From contig CAYQMN010000014.1 of NCBI GenBank assembly GCA_964418695.1, positions 1 to 64,000 on the forward strand: 64,000 nucleotides of DNA, written 5' to 3'. The position numbers and the translations under genes are program-made. Within the stretch, counting starts at the first letter, position 1, and every line of letters starts with the position of its first letter. This stretch comes from Prado023 sp964418695 (GTDB lineage: Bacteria; Actinomycetota; Actinomycetes; S36-B12; CAIYMF01). This document shows positions 16,517-25,020 of the stretch, piece by piece. The notes below the pieces were generated by a model. It made no database searches and was not told the origin of the DNA. It was given only the letters and a program-made list of their open reading frames with translations.

Positions 16517-18111
16517 ATGCCCACCCCACCTTGACTGCGCAGGTCTCGCTCGTGGCTGCCGGTCCCGGCGACCCCGGGCTGGTCACCGTCTGTGCCGCCA
16601 CGCACTTGGCGCGGGCCGACGTCATCGTCACCGACCTCGAGTGCCAGCACATCGCCGTGCTGCACGCTCGGCCCGACGCGCAGGTGGTGGTCGCGGTCGA
16701 TGCCGAGGGCAACGCCGCCGACCACGCGCAGCGGGTCCGGCTGGTCATCGACCCGGTGCTGGCCGGGCACTCGGTGGTCCGGCTGCTGGCCGGCGACCCG
16801 GTCCTCGACGGCTCGATGGCGCTGGTCGCCCAGGCGCTGTCGGACGCGGGCATCGGCTTCGACATCACGCCCGGGGTGTCCACGGTCACCGGCACGGCCG
16901 CGTACACCGGCTTCGCGCTGACCGGCGGGCGGGCCCGCGAGCTGCGGGTGGTCGACGCGCACGACCCCGAGGTGGACTGGGCGGCGCTGGCCGACCCGCA
17001 TGCCACGGTCGTGGTCCTGGACGGGGCCGAGCAGGCCGCCCAGATCAGCGCCCGGCTGGTGGCCGCCGGGCGCGACGAGGCGACCCCGGTGTCCATCACC
17101 CGCTCGTGCACGACGGTCGAGCAGCAGTCGCTGGTGAGCACCCTGGGCGGCATCGCAGCGGCGCTGCGCGCGGGCTCGTGGACCCCGGGCCGCGGGCAGC
17201 TCGTGGTGGGCGAGGTGGTCAGCCAGTGCTCGTCGCTGGCCTGGTTCGAGAACCGGCCGCTGTTCGGCTGGCGGGTGCTCGTGCCGCGGACCAAGGAGCA
17301 GGCCGGGTCGCTGTCCGAGCAGCTGCGTGCGTACGGCGCGGTGCCGGTCGAGGTGCCGACCATCTCGGTGGAGCCGCCGCGCACCCCGCAGCAGATGGAG
17401 CGCGCGGTGCACGGCCTGGTGTCCGGGCGCTACCAGTGGGTCGCGTTCACCTCGGCCAACGCGGTGCGCGCGGTGCTGGAGCGCTTCGAGCAGTACGGGC
17501 TGGACTCGCGCTCGTTCGCGGGCCTGCGGGTGGCGGCGGTCGGCGAGCAGACCGCCGCGCTGCTGCGGGCCTCGGGCATCGTCGCGGACCTCGTGCCCAG
17601 CGGCGAGCAGTCGACCGCGGGCCTGCTTGAGGAGTGGCCGGCGTACGAGGAGGGCAGCGACCCGATCAACCGGGTGTTCCTGCCGCGCGCCGACATCGCC
17701 ACCGAGACCCTGTCGGCCGGGCTGACCGAGCTGGGCTGGGAGGTCGACGACGTGACCGCCTACCGGACCGTGCGCGCGGCCCCGCCGGCCGCCGAGATCC
17801 GCGAGGCGATCAAGGGCGGCGGCTTCGACGCGGTCCTGTTCACCTCGTCGAGCACCGTGCGCAACCTGGTCGGCATCGCGGGCAAGCCCCACCCGACCAC
17901 CGTCGTGGCGTGCATCGGCCCGCAGACCGCGAAGACCGCCGAGGAGAACGGCCTGCGCGTCGAGGTCCTGCCCGAGACGCCCAGCGTGGCCGCGCTGGCC
18001 GCCGCGCTGGCCGCCCACGGCGAGTCGCTGCGCCGGCACGCCCTGGATCAGGGCGAGACCGCCTGGCGCCCGGCCCGGCGCCGCGGCACCTCCCGGCGGC
18101 GGGCGACCTGA
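16513..18111 (+). CDS. hemD: Uroporphyrinogen-III synthase with degenerate methyltransferase-like domain
   Basis: 532 residues, two domains. Residues 8-240 resemble uroporphyrinogen-III C-methyltransferase (CobA/SUMT): AAGPGDPGLVTV, LLAGDPVLDG, TPGVSTVTG. However, the SUMT GGDP loop is AGDP, and the catalytic-region Arg-rich stretches and the PLTHR segment are absent, so methylation is doubtful. Residues 255-510 are HemD (GWRVLVPRTKEQAGSLSEQL, WVAFTSANAVRAVLE, VLFTSSSTVRNLVG), which cyclises hydroxymethylbilane with inversion of ring D. This fused architecture is common in actinobacterial hem operons. An Arg-rich tail (RPARRRGTSRRRAT) ends the protein. Confidence 0.94.
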   Translation: MNAHPTLTAQVSLVAAGPGDPGLVTVCAATHLARADVIVTDLECQHIAVLHARPDAQVVVAVDAEGNAADHAQRVRLVIDPVLAGHSVVRLLAGDPVLDGSMALVAQALSDAGIGFDITPGVSTVTGTAAYTGFALTGGRARELRVVDAHDPEVDWAALADPHATVVVLDGAEQAAQISARLVAAGRDEATPVSITRSCTTVEQQSLVSTLGGIAAALRAGSWTPGRGQLVVGEVVSQCSSLAWFENRPLFGWRVLVPRTKEQAGSLSEQLRAYGAVPVEVPTISVEPPRTPQQMERAVHGLVSGRYQWVAFTSANAVRAVLERFEQYGLDSRSFAGLRVAAVGEQTAALLRASGIVADLVPSGEQSTAGLLEEWPAYEEGSDPINRVFLPRADIATETLSAGLTELGWEVDDVTAYRTVRAAPPAAEIREAIKGGGFDAVLFTSSSTVRNLVGIAGKPHPTTVVACIGPQTAKTAEENGLRVEVLPETPSVAALAAALAAHGESLRRHALDQGETAWRPARRRGTSRRRAT

Positions 18112-18114
18112 GCC

Positions 18115-19137
18115 GTGAGCTACCCGCAGAGCCGGCCCCGGCGGCTGCGCGGCACCCCGGCGCTGCGCCGGTTGGTCGCCGAGGCCCGACTCGATCCCGC
18201 CGAGCTCGTCCTGCCGCTGTTCGTCCGAGAGGGGATCGACGCACCCGCGCCGATCGCCTCGATGCCCGGTGTGGTCAACCACACGCGGGCGACCCTGGTG
18301 ACGGCCGCGCGTGAGGCTGCCGAGGCCGGGGTCGGTGCCGTGATGCTCTTCGGCGTGCCCGCGACCCGGGACGCGGAGGGCTCCGGCGCGACCGACCCGG
18401 CCGGCATCCTCAACGTCGCGGTCGCCGACGTGGTGGCCGAGGTCGGGCACGACCTGGTCGTGATGGCCGACCTGTGCCTGGACGAGTTCACCGACCACGG
18501 GCACTGCGGAGTGCTGGCCGCCGACGGCTCGGTCGACAACGACGCGACCCTGGCCCGGTACGCGCAGATGGGCGTCGCGCTGGCCCGCGCCGGCGCCCAC
18601 GTGGTGGGCACCTCCGGGATGATGGACGGCCAGGTCGGTGCCGTCCGGGCCGCGCTGGACGCGCAGGGCCTGGCCGACACCGTGATCCTGGCCTACGCCG
18701 CCAAGTACGCCTCCGCGCTCTACGGGCCGTTCCGCGAGGCCGTCGACTCGGCCTTGACCGGCGACCGGCGGACCTACCAGCAGGACCCGGCGAACGGCCG
18801 CGAGGCGATGCGCGAGGTGCTGCTGGACGTCGCCGAGGCCGCCGACATCGTGATGGTGAAGCCGGCCGGCACCAGCCTGGACGTGATCGCCGAGGTGGCC
18901 GGCGCGGTGGACGTCCCGGTGGCGGCCTACCAGGTCTCCGGCGAGTACGCGATGCTCGAGGCGGCCGCGGCGAACGGCTGGATCGACCGGGAGCGCGCGG
19001 TCCTGGAGACGCTCACCGTGATCCGGCGGGCCGGCGCGGGCATGATCCTCACCTATTGGGCGACCGAGGTCGCCGGCTGGCTGGCCGACGGGCACGCCGA
19101 CCAGCTGCGCGGTCATCGCGCGGGAGCGCTGCGATGA
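18115..19137 (+). CDS. hemB: Delta-aminolevulinic acid dehydratase (porphobilinogen synthase)
   Basis: 340 residues, normal length. It condenses two 5-aminolevulinates to porphobilinogen. The Schiff-base lysines are in YAAKYASALYGPFREA and MVKPAGTSLDVIAEV. The metal loop reads DLCLDEFTDHGHCG, with Asp where zinc-type enzymes carry a third Cys, so an Mg/Asp-type site is likely, as in mycobacterial homologues. The GTG start lies 3 bp after the hemD stop; the stop overlaps the hemL ATG. Confidence 0.97.
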   Translation: MSYPQSRPRRLRGTPALRRLVAEARLDPAELVLPLFVREGIDAPAPIASMPGVVNHTRATLVTAAREAAEAGVGAVMLFGVPATRDAEGSGATDPAGILNVAVADVVAEVGHDLVVMADLCLDEFTDHGHCGVLAADGSVDNDATLARYAQMGVALARAGAHVVGTSGMMDGQVGAVRAALDAQGLADTVILAYAAKYASALYGPFREAVDSALTGDRRTYQQDPANGREAMREVLLDVAEAADIVMVKPAGTSLDVIAEVAGAVDVPVAAYQVSGEYAMLEAAAANGWIDRERAVLETLTVIRRAGAGMILTYWATEVAGWLADGHADQLRGHRAGALR

Positions 19138-20561
19138 GCCCCCGGGTCCCGCCCAGCAACCGGGCGATGCTCGAGGGCCGGGCCAAGGCGCGGGCCCGCA
19201 GCCGCGCGCTGCCCGGGCCCGGCCCCGTGGAGCCGGTGCGCTCCCAGGCCTGGTTCGACCGCGCCCTGGCGGTCGCGCCCGGCGGGGTGAACTCGCCGGT
19301 GCGCGCGTTCCGGGCGGTCGGCGGAACTCCGGTGTTCATGGCGTCCGGCTCCGGCCCGTGGATCACCGACGTCGACGGGCGCACCTACGTGGACCTGGTC
19401 TGCTCCTGGGGCCCGATGATCCTGGGCCACGCGCACCCGCAGGTGGTCGCCGCGATCCAGGAGGCGGCCGGGCGCGGGCTCTCGTTCGGCACGCCGGGCC
19501 CGGCCGAGGTCGAGCTGGCCGAGGAGATCGTGCGCCGGGTCGCGCCGGTCGAGCTGGTCCGGCTGGTGTCCTCCGGGACCGAGGCGACGATGTCCGCGCT
19601 GCGCCTGGCGCGCGCGTTCACCGGCCGCGACCTCGTCGTGAAGTTCGCCGGCTGCTACCACGGCCACGTCGACTCGCTGCTCGTGGCGGCCGGCTCCGGG
19701 GTCGCGACGCTCGGCCTGCCGGACTCCCCGGGCGTCACCGCTGCCCAGGCCGGCGAGACGATCGTGCTGCCCTACAACGACCTCGACGCGGTGGCCGGGC
19801 TGTTCGCGGCGCGCGGGTCGCAGATCGCGGCGGTCATCACCGAGGCGGTCCCGGCGAACATGGGCGTGGTCCCGCCCGACCCCGGCTTCAACGCCGCACT
19901 GGCCCGGGTCTGCGCCGAGCACGGGGCGCTGCTGATCCTCGACGAGGTGCTGACCGGCTTCCGGGTCGGCCCGGCCGGGCTGTGGGGGGAGGCCGGCCCC
20001 GACGAGGGGTGGACCCCGGACCTGATGACCTTCGGCAAGGTCATGGGCGGCGGATTGCCGGCGGCTGCGTTCGGCGGCCGGGCCGACGTGATGGGCATGC
20101 TGGCCCCGGCCGGTCCGGTCTACCAGGCGGGCACGCTGTCCGGGAACCCGATCGCGGCCACCGCGGGACTGACCACGCTGCGGGCCTGCGACGGCAGGGT
20201 GTACGACCGGCTGGCCCGGTTCTCCGCCGCCCTGCAGGAGGAGGTCGGCGCGGCGCTGAGCGCCGCCGGGGTGGCCCACCGCATCCAGGCCGCGGGCAGC
20301 CTGTTCAGCGTCTTCCTCACCGACCAGCCGGTCCGCTCGTGGGCCGATGCCGCCACCCAGGAGGCCTGGCGCTACGGGCCGTTCTTCCACGCGATGCTCG
20401 ACGCAGGCGTGCACCTGCCGCCCTCGGCGTTCGAGGCGTGGTTCGTCTCGGCCGCCCACGACGACGAGGCGCTGGACCGAGTCGTCGCCGCGCTGCCGGC
20501 CGCCGCGCGGGCAGCCGCCGAGGCGAGGCCGCCGGAGCCGGTCGCGGGCGGTGCCCGATGA
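19134..20561 (+). CDS. hemL: Glutamate-1-semialdehyde 2,1-aminomutase
   Basis: 475 residues, PLP-dependent class III aminotransferase that converts glutamate-1-semialdehyde to 5-aminolevulinate. Landmarks are PGGVNSPVRAFRAVGG, GTPGPAEVELAEEI, SSGTEATMSALRLARA, the PLP Lys in TFGKVMGGGLPAA, and AGTLSGNPIAATAG. A basic N-terminal extension (about 35 residues) and an Ala-rich tail are additions. The order hemB-hemL with ATGA coupling completes a five-gene heme operon. Confidence 0.97.
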   Translation: MSPRVPPSNRAMLEGRAKARARSRALPGPGPVEPVRSQAWFDRALAVAPGGVNSPVRAFRAVGGTPVFMASGSGPWITDVDGRTYVDLVCSWGPMILGHAHPQVVAAIQEAAGRGLSFGTPGPAEVELAEEIVRRVAPVELVRLVSSGTEATMSALRLARAFTGRDLVVKFAGCYHGHVDSLLVAAGSGVATLGLPDSPGVTAAQAGETIVLPYNDLDAVAGLFAARGSQIAAVITEAVPANMGVVPPDPGFNAALARVCAEHGALLILDEVLTGFRVGPAGLWGEAGPDEGWTPDLMTFGKVMGGGLPAAAFGGRADVMGMLAPAGPVYQAGTLSGNPIAATAGLTTLRACDGRVYDRLARFSAALQEEVGAALSAAGVAHRIQAAGSLFSVFLTDQPVRSWADAATQEAWRYGPFFHAMLDAGVHLPPSAFEAWFVSAAHDDEALDRVVAALPAAARAAAEARPPEPVAGGAR

Positions 20562-20716
20562 GCGCGGGCCTGGCGATCCCCGGGACCTTCGCGATCCCCG
20601 CGCGTGCAGCGCGATCCAGCCGCGATCTGCGTACCGTCGGGCGCGCCCCGCGGCCCTCGCCGGCGGGTGCCGACCTCGTCCGTCCGCGGACCTCGACCCG
20701 CCAGGAGCTGCCATGA
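20558..20716 (+). CDS. Possible 52-codon ORF between hemL and the phosphatase gene
   Basis: A frame from ATG 20558 (overlapping the hemL stop as ATGA) to TGA 20714-20716 (overlapping the next ATG). It starts MSAGLAIPGTFAIPARAARS and is Pro/Arg-rich, with no recognised domain or signal. The ATGA overlap at both ends is the pattern of real operon genes here, but the following gene has its own AGGAG (20702-20706) and the composition is not convincingly coding. It may be only a spacer with an internal promoter. Confidence 0.3.
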   Translation: MSAGLAIPGTFAIPARAARSSRDLRTVGRAPRPSPAGADLVRPRTSTRQELP

Positions 20717-21357
20717 GCCAGCGCACCACCGTCCACGTCCTGCGCCACGGGGAGGTGCACAACCCCGAGGGCGTGCTCTACGGGCGCCTGCCGGACTTTC
20801 ACCTCTCCGATCTGGGACGGGAGATGGCTGACCGGGTGGCCGGCACGCTGGCCAATCGGGACATCACGGTGGTCACCGCCTCGCCGCTGGAGCGCGCCCA
20901 GGAGACCGCCGCCCCGACCGCGGCCGAGTTCGGGCTGCCGATCGGCACCGATGCGGACCTGATCGAGGCAGGCAACATCTTCGAGGGCGACGTGGTCGGC
21001 GTCGGCGACGGCATCCTCAAGCAGCCGGCCAAGTGGCGGCACCTCTACAACCCGTTCAAGCCCTCGTGGGGTGAGCCGTACGTCGAGCTCGCCGCACGCA
21101 TGCGCAACGCCGTGCGCCGGGCGCGCGACGAGGCGATGGGCCACGAGGCGCTGCTGGTCAGCCACCAGCTGCCGATCTGGATCGTGCGCCTGGACGCCGA
21201 GCAGCGCTCGTTCATCCACGACCCGCGCAAGCGCCAGTGCTCGCTGGCCTCGCTCACCTCGTTCACGTTCGACTCGGCCTACGGACTGGTCGCGGTCACC
21301 TACAGCGAGCCGTGCGCCGACCTGGCCGAGCGTGCGTCCAAGGCGAAGGGGGCCTGA
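20713..21357 (+). CDS. Histidine phosphatase (phosphoglycerate mutase-like)
   Basis: 214 residues. The catalytic motif LRHGEVHNPEG with the phospho-His, the Arg in GRLPDFHLSDLGRE, the Glu/Arg region ASPLERAQET and the second His in LLVSHQLPIW identify the branch-1 histidine phosphatase fold. A gene of this type sits between hemL and resA in mycobacteria (Rv0525 position), so it is probably tied to heme or cytochrome c supply, although its substrate is unknown. RBS AGGAG lies 7 nt before ATG 20713. Confidence 0.9.
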   Translation: MSQRTTVHVLRHGEVHNPEGVLYGRLPDFHLSDLGREMADRVAGTLANRDITVVTASPLERAQETAAPTAAEFGLPIGTDADLIEAGNIFEGDVVGVGDGILKQPAKWRHLYNPFKPSWGEPYVELAARMRNAVRRARDEAMGHEALLVSHQLPIWIVRLDAEQRSFIHDPRKRQCSLASLTSFTFDSAYGLVAVTYSEPCADLAERASKAKGA

Positions 21358-21362
21358 GTCCG

Positions 21363-22133
21363 ATGCGTGCCCGCACCCGGCTGACCGGCGGCGTCGCCCT
21401 CGTGGCGGTCGCGGTGCTGCTGTCCGGGTGCGCGCAGAAGGTCGATGCGGGCACTCCGGTGGCCGACGTCGCGGCCCAGGGGTACGTCTCCGGGGACGGC
21501 TCGACCACGATCGTGGCCCAGGCCGACCGGGTCGCGGCCCCGGAGCTGGCGGGCACCACGCTGGACGGCGAGCCGTTCAGCCTGGCCGACCACCGCGGTG
21601 AGGTCGTGGTGCTCAACGTGTGGGCGTCCTGGTGCGCGCCGTGCCGCGCGGAGGCCGCCGACCTGCAGAAGGCGCACGAGGAGCTGGCCGGGCAGGGGGT
21701 CACGTTCGTGGGGGTCAACACCCGCGACTCTGACTCCGCCGCGCGCGCGTTCGTCACCCGGTTCGCGATGACCTACCCCAGCATCGTGGACACCGACGGC
21801 ACCAAGCAGCTTCTCTTCCACGACACCCTGCCGCCCTCGGCGATCCCCTCGACCCTGGTCATCGACCAGGACGGCATGATCGCGGGCCGGGCCATCGGGG
21901 AGGTCGACCGCTCCCGGCTGCTCGGGATGATCGAGCCGATCCTGGCCGAAGGCTCGGGCTCGGGCTCGGAGTCTGGGGCGGGCTCGGGGGCGGGCTCGGG
22001 GGCGGGCTCGGCGTCCGAGTCGGCGTCGGGCGCGGGGTCGGGGTCCGGGTCGGGCTCGGGGTCTGGGTCGGCGTCGGCGTCGGGCGCGAGTGCGGCTTCG
22101 GGTTCGCGGTCGGGGAGCGGGAGCGGGTCGTGA
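21363..22133 (+). CDS. resA: Thiol-disulfide oxidoreductase, ResA/TlpA-like lipoprotein
   Basis: 256 residues. Signal peptide with lipobox LLSGC, then an AhpC/TSA-type thioredoxin fold with the redox pair WCAPC and the cis-Pro region PPSAIPSTLVIDQDG. It reduces apocytochrome c haem-binding cysteines outside the membrane, fed by CcdA. The fold ends near residue 195; the remaining about 60 residues are only Gly/Ser/Ala/Glu (GSGSGS/ASAS repeats). GTGA overlap with ccdA. Confidence 0.93.
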   Translation: MRARTRLTGGVALVAVAVLLSGCAQKVDAGTPVADVAAQGYVSGDGSTTIVAQADRVAAPELAGTTLDGEPFSLADHRGEVVVLNVWASWCAPCRAEAADLQKAHEELAGQGVTFVGVNTRDSDSAARAFVTRFAMTYPSIVDTDGTKQLLFHDTLPPSAIPSTLVIDQDGMIAGRAIGEVDRSRLLGMIEPILAEGSGSGSESGAGSGAGSGAGSASESASGAGSGSGSGSGSGSASASGASAASGSRSGSGSGS

Positions 22134-23035
22134 GCCTGGCCCTGGGCGTCCTGGCGGTGGCTCCCGCGGGGGTCGGCGAGACGGTCGTGTCCGGCTCGCT
22201 GCTGATCGCCATCCCGCTGGCGCTGCTGGCCGGACTGCTCAGCTTCGCCAGCCCGTGCGTGCTGCCCCTTGTCCCTGGGTACTTGTCCTACGTCACCGGG
22301 CTGACCGCGACCGAGCTGGGGTTGGTCACCCCCACCCCCGAGCGAGTCGCAGTGACGACCGGCCCACCCGGTGCTTCGACGGGCTCGGCCCCGGCCGTCC
22401 CGGCTGGCGCCGCTTCGACCGCTGCCGCTTCGACTGACACCGCACCCACGCCCGCTGCTCGGTCCCGGGTCGTCCTGGCCACGCTGCTGTTCATCTGCGG
22501 GTTCAGCGCGGTGTTCGTGGCCTACGGGGCGCTCTTCGGCGGCCTGGGTGCCACCCTCCTGGAGCACCAGGACGTGCTCACCCGGAGCCTCGGCGTCCTG
22601 GTGATCGTGCTGGGCCTGGGCTTCCTCGGCGTCATCCCCGCCCTGCAGCGCGAGGCGCGGCTGCACCACCGGCCCTCCCGCGGGCTGTGGGGGGCTCCGC
22701 TGCTGGGCGCGCTGTTCGGCCTGGGCTGGACCCCGTGCATCGGCCCGACGCTGGCGGCGGTCCAGAGCCTGGCGTTCACCGAGGCGTCTGCCGCTCGTGG
22801 CGCCCTGCTCTCAGTGGCCTACTGCCTCGGGCTGGGCCTGCCGTTCGTGGTCATCGGGCTGGGCATGCAGCGCGGGCTCGGGGCGCTGGCCTGGGCGCGG
22901 CGGCACGCCCGGGCGATCCAGGTGACCGGCGGGGTCTGCCTGGTGGCGCTGGGCCTGCTCATGGTCGCCGGACTCTGGGGGAGCCTGATGATCGAGCTGC
23001 GCGTCTGGGTCGGCGGCTGGGCGGTGCCGCTGTGA
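22130..23035 (+). CDS. ccdA: Cytochrome c biogenesis protein CcdA
   Basis: 301 residues, six membrane helices. It passes electrons from cytoplasmic thioredoxin to ResA. The two essential cysteines are in FASPCVLPLVPGY and LGWTPCIGPTL. Between TM1 and TM2 is an Ala/Ser/Thr/Pro insertion of about 40 residues (residues 65-108) that homologues usually lack; part of it is encoded by CTTCGACGGGCTCGG, resembling short interspersed repeats found in other actinobacterial genomes. GTG start within a 4-bp overlap; resB follows likewise. Confidence 0.95.
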   Translation: MSLALGVLAVAPAGVGETVVSGSLLIAIPLALLAGLLSFASPCVLPLVPGYLSYVTGLTATELGLVTPTPERVAVTTGPPGASTGSAPAVPAGAASTAAASTDTAPTPAARSRVVLATLLFICGFSAVFVAYGALFGGLGATLLEHQDVLTRSLGVLVIVLGLGFLGVIPALQREARLHHRPSRGLWGAPLLGALFGLGWTPCIGPTLAAVQSLAFTEASAARGALLSVAYCLGLGLPFVVIGLGMQRGLGALAWARRHARAIQVTGGVCLVALGLLMVAGLWGSLMIELRVWVGGWAVPL

Positions 23036-25020
23036 GCACCGAGCCGTTGGCAGCCACCAAGCCGCTGCCCCACGACCCCGCGTCACCCCACGACCCCGCG
23101 TCACCCCACGACCCCGCGTCACCCCACGACCCCGCCCTGGCCGCGTCGGCCGAGGGCGAGCCTGACGACGGACGCCCCGAGGACGCTGCCGCGTTGGTCG
23201 CCGACTGGGGCTCGTCGCGGCGCCGGCGGACCACCGGGATGGGCCCCCGGCTGGGGCTGGTCGGCTGGCTGCGCTGGGGCTGGCGGCAGCTCACCAGCAT
23301 GCGCACCGCGCTGATGCTGCTCGGCCTGCTCGCCGTCGCCGCCATCCCCGGCAGCGTGCTGCCGCAGCGCGGCACCGGCGAGCTCGAGGTCAACGCCTGG
23401 ATCGCCGAGCACCCGGGGATCGGCCCGGCGCTGGACCGAATGGGCGCGTTCGACACGTTCGTCTCGCCCTGGTTCTCCGCGATCTACCTCCTGCTGTTCG
23501 TCAGCCTCGTCGGCTGCGTGCTGCCGCGGATCGGCGCGCACGCCCGCGCGATGCGCCAGCCCACACCTGCGGCACCGCGCCGACTGGACCGGCTCGCCGG
23601 GGCCGGCACCTGGACCGTCACCGACCCGCGCCCCGTGCTCGACCAGGCCCGGGCCGCTCTGCGCGAGCAGCGGTGGCGGGTCAGCCACGGGCCGGTCGCG
23701 CCCGACGGCAGCGGCTGGCTGGCCGCCGAGCGCGGCTTCGCCCGGGAGACCGGCAACCTGCTGTTCCACGTCGCACTGGTCCTGATCCTGGTCGGGGTGG
23801 CCGCCGGCGCGCTGCTGGGCTGGAAGGGCACGGTCATCGTCCGCGAGGGCCAGGGGTTCTCCAACACTCTCACCCAGTACGACACGTTCTCGCCGGGTCG
23901 GCTCACGTCTGCCGACGGCCTGCCGCCGTTCTCGTTCACGCTGCGCGACTTCGAGGCCACCTACGAGCGCAGCGAGGCCCAGCGTGGCGCCCCGCGCACC
24001 TTCTCCGCGTTGCTGGCCTATCGCTCCGCCCCGGGGGATCCGACCCAGACCAAGGCGGTGCAGGTCAACCAGCCGCTGCGGGTGGACGGCGCGAAGGTGT
24101 ACCTGGTCGGCCACGGGTACGCCCCACATCTGCGGCTGACCGACTCCAGCGGCACGGTCGTGTTCGACGACACCGTGGTGTTCCTGCCCCAGGACGGCAA
24201 CTTCACGTCCTCCGGCGTGCTCAAGGCGCCGGACGCCACGCCGCAGCTGGCGTTCACCGCGATCTTCGCCCCGACCGCAGCCCTGACCGAGGACCTCGGG
24301 CCGCACTCCACGTTCCCGGCCGCCGACAGTCCGGGGCTGTTCGTCTCGGCGTGGACCGGCGACCTCGGGATGGACGACGGCGTCCCCCGGAACGTCTTCG
24401 CCCTGGACACCTCGGGTCTGACCCAGATCGGCATCCAGGGCCTCGCCCCGGGGCAGACCTGGGAGCTGCCCGACGGGCAGGGCACCCTGGAGCTCGTCGA
24501 CGTGCAGGAGTGGGCGTCGTTCACCATCGCGCACGACCCCGGCAAGGGCCTGGCGCTGGCCGGCGCGATCCTCGCGATCGTCGGACTGTCGCTGTCGCTG
24601 TTCGTCAAGCGCCGGAGGATCTGGGTCCGAGTAGACCCAGTCCCGGAGGGCAACAAGCCCCCGCCAGGCCCTCAGCGCACCAGCCCCGAGGGCACCCCAC
24701 CAGTCGGTGCCGTCCCCCACCCGCCGGTCGAGCTCGTCGAGACCCCCCCGGTGGAACGCGCAGATCCCGTACCCGCCGGGCATGCGGAGGCCGCGCGTCC
24801 CGGCGGTGTCTCCCTCCCCCCGGTCGAGCTTGTCGAGACTCCACCAGTCGCGCCTGCGGATCCCGGCGAGACAGTCGCATCGGCGCTGTCGGACCCAAGG
24901 GCTATGGTCTGGCGCGTGCAGATCGGTGGCCTCTCGCGCTCGGACTCCGCGGACGTCGCCACGGAAGTGCACCAGCTGACGGCCCGGATCGGTGGGCCGA
25001 GAACCGAGGAGGGCCCGTGA
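23032..25020 (+). CDS. resB: Cytochrome c biogenesis protein ResB
   Basis: 662 residues. Partner of CcsB in system II haem delivery and ligation. Membrane helices occur near residues 93-113, 145-165, 242-262 and 508-528, with the large external domain (VIVREGQGFSNTLTQYD...) between TM3 and TM4. The N-terminus carries the repeat HDPASP encoded by three 18-bp copies. After TM4 (FVKRRRIWVRV) a Pro-rich stretch of about 90 residues with two copies of PPVELVETPPV separates it from WRVQIGGLSRSDSADV, the conserved cytosolic tail, so that stretch looks like inserted repeat DNA that stayed in frame. GTG start overlaps ccdA. Confidence 0.93.
   Translation: MSTEPLAATKPLPHDPASPHDPASPHDPASPHDPALAASAEGEPDDGRPEDAAALVADWGSSRRRRTTGMGPRLGLVGWLRWGWRQLTSMRTALMLLGLLAVAAIPGSVLPQRGTGELEVNAWIAEHPGIGPALDRMGAFDTFVSPWFSAIYLLLFVSLVGCVLPRIGAHARAMRQPTPAAPRRLDRLAGAGTWTVTDPRPVLDQARAALREQRWRVSHGPVAPDGSGWLAAERGFARETGNLLFHVALVLILVGVAAGALLGWKGTVIVREGQGFSNTLTQYDTFSPGRLTSADGLPPFSFTLRDFEATYERSEAQRGAPRTFSALLAYRSAPGDPTQTKAVQVNQPLRVDGAKVYLVGHGYAPHLRLTDSSGTVVFDDTVVFLPQDGNFTSSGVLKAPDATPQLAFTAIFAPTAALTEDLGPHSTFPAADSPGLFVSAWTGDLGMDDGVPRNVFALDTSGLTQIGIQGLAPGQTWELPDGQGTLELVDVQEWASFTIAHDPGKGLALAGAILAIVGLSLSLFVKRRRIWVRVDPVPEGNKPPPGPQRTSPEGTPPVGAVPHPPVELVETPPVERADPVPAGHAEAARPGGVSLPPVELVETPPVAPADPGETVASALSDPRAMVWRVQIGGLSRSDSADVATEVHQLTARIGGPRTEEGP
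23068..23133 (+). repeat. 18-bp coding tandem repeat in resB
   Basis: CCCCACGACCCCGCGTCA at 23068-23085, 23086-23103 and 23104-23121, identical, plus 12 bp of a fourth copy. Encodes H-D-P-A-S-P in the cytosolic N-terminus. Confidence 0.97.
24718..24848 (+). repeat. Pair of interspersed-repeat cores inside resB
   Basis: Two copies of a roughly 28-bp element with core GGTCGAGCT(C/T)GTCGAGAC at about 24725-24743 and 24822-24840, translated as PPVELVETPP. The peptide VELVET is a familiar product of a short interspersed repeat in several actinobacterial genomes, recalled from general knowledge and not searched here. Both copies read in the resB frame between conserved blocks. Confidence 0.75.

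Noticed and set aside
16249..19116. 955-codon minus-strand frame opposite hemC, hemD and hemB
   Set aside because: A shadow of GC-rich coding sequence on the other strand; composition (His/Gln/Gly/Arg-rich) and absence of domains show it is not a gene.
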